From assembly GCA_900751685.1 (NCBI GenBank), contig CAADSR010000316.1:1-16585 (forward strand): a stretch of 16,585 nucleotides of DNA, in the 5' to 3' direction. The notes under the pieces were generated by a model, which saw only the letters and a list, made by a program, of their open reading frames with translations, searched no databases and was not told the origin of the DNA. This document shows positions 14,543-16,585 of the stretch, in pieces. Position numbers and translations under genes: made by a program. Every line of letters begins with the position of its first letter. Within the stretch, counting starts at the first letter, position 1. This DNA is from Clostridia bacterium. GTDB taxonomy: Bacteria > Bacillota > Clostridia > UBA1381.

Positions 14543-15430
14543 ATGCAGACGACGTATATCGACGAGTACACCAGCTTTATGTCTAACCAACGGCATAAGT
14601 CTGTGAACACCGTGGAGTCCTATAAAAGAGATGTAAAGCAGTCCCTTACATATTTAGAGGACACGGGTGTGAACGATTTAGCTGCCACAACAAAAACTAC
14701 TGTACTGACTTATCTATTAGGGCTGCAGCAGCAAGGCAGGGCAAGCTCGACCATATCCAGGACATTAGCATCTTTGCGTTCATTTTATGTATTTATGATG
14801 CAGAATGGTGTGGTTCAAAAAGATCCCACGATGAATCTGGAGACCCCGCATGTAGAAAAAAAGCTACCGAGCATCTTAACGGCAGAAGAGGTGGAGCTTT
14901 TAATGGAGCAGCCCAAACCCATTGATCCCAAAGGCTGCCGTGACAAAGCAATGCTGGAGCTTTTGTATGCATCCGGCATCCGTGTATCAGAGCTGATCAA
15001 TCTGAATGTGCATGACGTTAATTTAAACCTTGCATTTCTTCATTGCAGTGCGGCACGCAAAGACCGTATTATTCCAATCGGCCATAAGGCTGTGGCTGCG
15101 TTGGAGGTTTATATGGCAGGGCCGCGCCAGAAGATGATCCGTCAGATGGGGGAGCATGCGTTATTTGTCAATTGTAACGGGCAGAGGCTCTCACGCCAGG
15201 GATTTTGGAAAATTGTAAAATACTATCAGCACCAGGCGGGGATCGTGACAGAAATCACGCCCCATACCCTGCGTCATTCATTTGCTGCCCATTTGCTTGA
15301 AAACGGGGCAGACCTGAAATCCATTCAGGAAATGATGGGGCATGCGGATATTTCGTCCACCCAAGTATATTCCCAGTTTATGAATAACAAAATCAAAGAT
15401 GTTTATGCAAAAGCCCATCCAAGGGCATAG
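14543..15430 (+). CDS. xerD: Tyrosine recombinase XerD
   Basis: XerD pairs with XerC to resolve chromosome dimers at dif by strand exchange; it acts on DNA in the cytosol. The 295 residues match the family length. Residues 1-85 are the SAM-like core-binding domain and about 105-290 the catalytic domain. The active site is complete: Arg147 (ASGIRVSE), Lys173 (ARKDRI), His241 and Arg244 (HTLRHS), His267 (GHADISS) and nucleophile Tyr276 (TQVYSQF). Spacing closely follows E. coli XerD. The ATG at 14543 is preferred because AAAGGAG (14526-14532) lies upstream and it gives the normal N-terminus MQTTYIDEY; a GTG at 14537 is possible. Chromosomal context beside spoIIM, as in Bacillus, argues for housekeeping XerD rather than a phage or integron integrase. 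The next gene starts 18 bases after its stop. Confidence 0.94.
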   Translation: MQTTYIDEYTSFMSNQRHKSVNTVESYKRDVKQSLTYLEDTGVNDLAATTKTTVLTYLLGLQQQGRASSTISRTLASLRSFYVFMMQNGVVQKDPTMNLETPHVEKKLPSILTAEEVELLMEQPKPIDPKGCRDKAMLELLYASGIRVSELINLNVHDVNLNLAFLHCSAARKDRIIPIGHKAVAALEVYMAGPRQKMIRQMGEHALFVNCNGQRLSRQGFWKIVKYYQHQAGIVTEITPHTLRHSFAAHLLENGADLKSIQEMMGHADISSTQVYSQFMNNKIKDVYAKAHPRA

Positions 15431-15448
15431 ATATGGCGGAGGAATGAT

Positions 15449-16585
15449 ATGCAATTTACAAAAGCAAAAAAAATCATCACAAACATTGTGGCAGTTTTGA
15501 TTTTAGCCGCTGCGGTAATTTACGCGCAGCCAGCTTCCAGGGCTTGGGTCAAGGATAAAATCAACTTGGTTTTTCCGGAGCTTTGCCGTTACCAGGTGTA
15601 TTACCAGAACAATCAAAAGGTATATAGCCCTAAAAAACTTGATTTTGCACAAAGTGATATCAAAGAGATCCAGGTAGGGAATAATAAGAAATATATGATC
15701 AATCATTCCCGCGGGTTTGCGATGGAATTCCCAAGGGATATGGAGTTCGATTTTACTTCGGGAAATGAGTTTATTACGGCAAAGAACGACCACATGACAA
15801 TGGTGGTCTCCAAGGAATTTTCTCCTTATGACGATACACGCAGCTACATCCGGGATTATCTACATAAATATTTGCTGGATCCACGGTTTATGGAGCAAAA
15901 TAGGCTTACGCTTCATAAAAACAGCGTCGAAAAAATCGGTGACTTTTGGATCCAGGTCGTAATGGTCAGCCGCACCCCGGCGCCCGGTAGTGATGTGGCG
16001 CAGAACACGTATGCATATTGTTATATTTATGACGAGGAACAGCGGTATTACCGGATCTTATTTAAAGATGCCGCTTATACGCCGGAATTTATAGACCAGG
16101 TGTATAAGACGCTATATTCTTTTTCGCTGGATGTGCCGATCCAGGGAATCTCCCAAAACTACACGGACTACCATCCGGTAGAAAATCCTCATTGGAGTAA
16201 AGAGACAAAAGCGTATTATGAAAAGCTCTGTAACTCGGACAAATTAGAATGGGGCATTTTTGTGCCTCAAGGCGTCCGTGATATGAAGCATGAGCGTGTC
16301 ACAGAAATTGAAAAGAAGATCGACTATAAATTTACGGGGATGATCGAATACATTTATTTTGAAGAGGATTTCCCGGTGGAGGGGATGCAGGCAGCTTATG
16401 ACGATAACAAAATTGTGGAGCTGACGCTTCAAACGGCAACGGTCATGAATGAAGACCTCAACGGATATTGCCCCGTATTTGATATCCTGGATGGCCGTAA
16501 GGATGAGCATATCCGGGTACTGGCCCGTCAGGCGAAGGAATTTGGGCATCCATTCCTATTCCGCCTGAATAATGAGATGAATTCC
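15449..16585 (+). CDS. Exported protein with C-terminal GH26-like glycosidase domain, cut by window end
   Basis: The frame is open for 379 codons to the right edge without a stop. GGAGG (15438-15442) sits 6 bases before the ATG. An N-terminal hydrophobic segment (about 9-27, ITNIVAVLILAAAVIYA) is a signal peptide or membrane anchor. Residues about 45-230 form a mixed alpha/beta region I do not recognise. From Trp268 (LEWGIFVPQGV) the pattern resembles the start of a GH26-type TIM barrel: a WG-x-F/Y-x-P strand, a FDILDGRKDEHIRVLARQAK helix region, then HPFLFRLNNEMN with Glu376. That matches the R-x-x-x-E-M-N block holding the GH26 acid/base glutamate. It is probably a cell-surface glycoside hydrolase or a degenerate relative, perhaps acting on the cell wall or on mannans. 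It follows xerD by 18 bases and is likely co-transcribed. Confidence 0.75.
   Translation, partial: MQFTKAKKIITNIVAVLILAAAVIYAQPASRAWVKDKINLVFPELCRYQVYYQNNQKVYSPKKLDFAQSDIKEIQVGNNKKYMINHSRGFAMEFPRDMEFDFTSGNEFITAKNDHMTMVVSKEFSPYDDTRSYIRDYLHKYLLDPRFMEQNRLTLHKNSVEKIGDFWIQVVMVSRTPAPGSDVAQNTYAYCYIYDEEQRYYRILFKDAAYTPEFIDQVYKTLYSFSLDVPIQGISQNYTDYHPVENPHWSKETKAYYEKLCNSDKLEWGIFVPQGVRDMKHERVTEIEKKIDYKFTGMIEYIYFEEDFPVEGMQAAYDDNKIVELTLQTATVMNEDLNGYCPVFDILDGRKDEHIRVLARQAKEFGHPFLFRLNNEMNS

Noticed and set aside
14543..15430. Phage or integron integrase instead of XerD
   Set aside because: Length, full residue spacing and the spoIIM neighbour fit chromosomal XerD; no att site, tRNA or mobile genes are nearby.

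Overview
The window looks like chromosomal DNA from a spore-forming, carbohydrate-degrading member of the Firmicutes (class Clostridia). This rests on sigma-A type promoters, strong GGAGG ribosome binding sites, TTG starts, Feo iron uptake, a CwlD-type amidase, SpoIIM next to XerD, and plant-polysaccharide hydrolases typical of gut or rumen clostridia. I see no phage, transposon, CRISPR array, rRNA or tRNA. The genus cannot be named from the sequence alone.

Layout. (1) 1-2305, + strand: the tail of feoA, feoB, and a small FeoB-associated Cys-rich membrane peptide, closed by a strong terminator; this is a ferrous iron uptake operon. (2) 2464-3357, +: a tocopherol-cyclase-like protein of unknown role. 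It converges on (3) 3404-3781, -: a small heat-shock protein (Hsp20) whose 5' end looks damaged, preceded by a clear promoter and a leader with two near-identical repeats. (4) 4006-4734, -: a membrane-anchored N-acetylmuramoyl-L-alanine amidase. (5) 4849-5595, +: two half-size TauE/SafE (TSUP) membrane proteins. (6) 5670-8088, +: a promoter with a palindrome near the transcription start, then serC and serA, ended by a 17-bp-stem terminator. SerC and SerA are two of the three serine biosynthesis enzymes; serB is not in the window. (7) 8116-13633: a carbohydrate block with an AraC regulator (-), a divergent GH36 alpha-galactosidase (+) and a convergent secreted GH43 arabinanase (-). A palindrome in the AraC/galactosidase gap overlaps the regulator's own -35 box. 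(8) 13791-end, +: spoIIM, xerD, and the start of an exported protein that ends in a GH26-like hydrolase domain cut by the window edge.

Most of the window is recognisable housekeeping and accessory metabolism, and I did not find a clearly new multi-gene system. The items most worth a second look are the broken or non-canonical start of hsp20 and its repeated leader, the shared control region of the AraC/alpha-galactosidase pair, the serC palindrome, the split TSUP pair, and the incomplete GH26-like protein co-directional with xerD.
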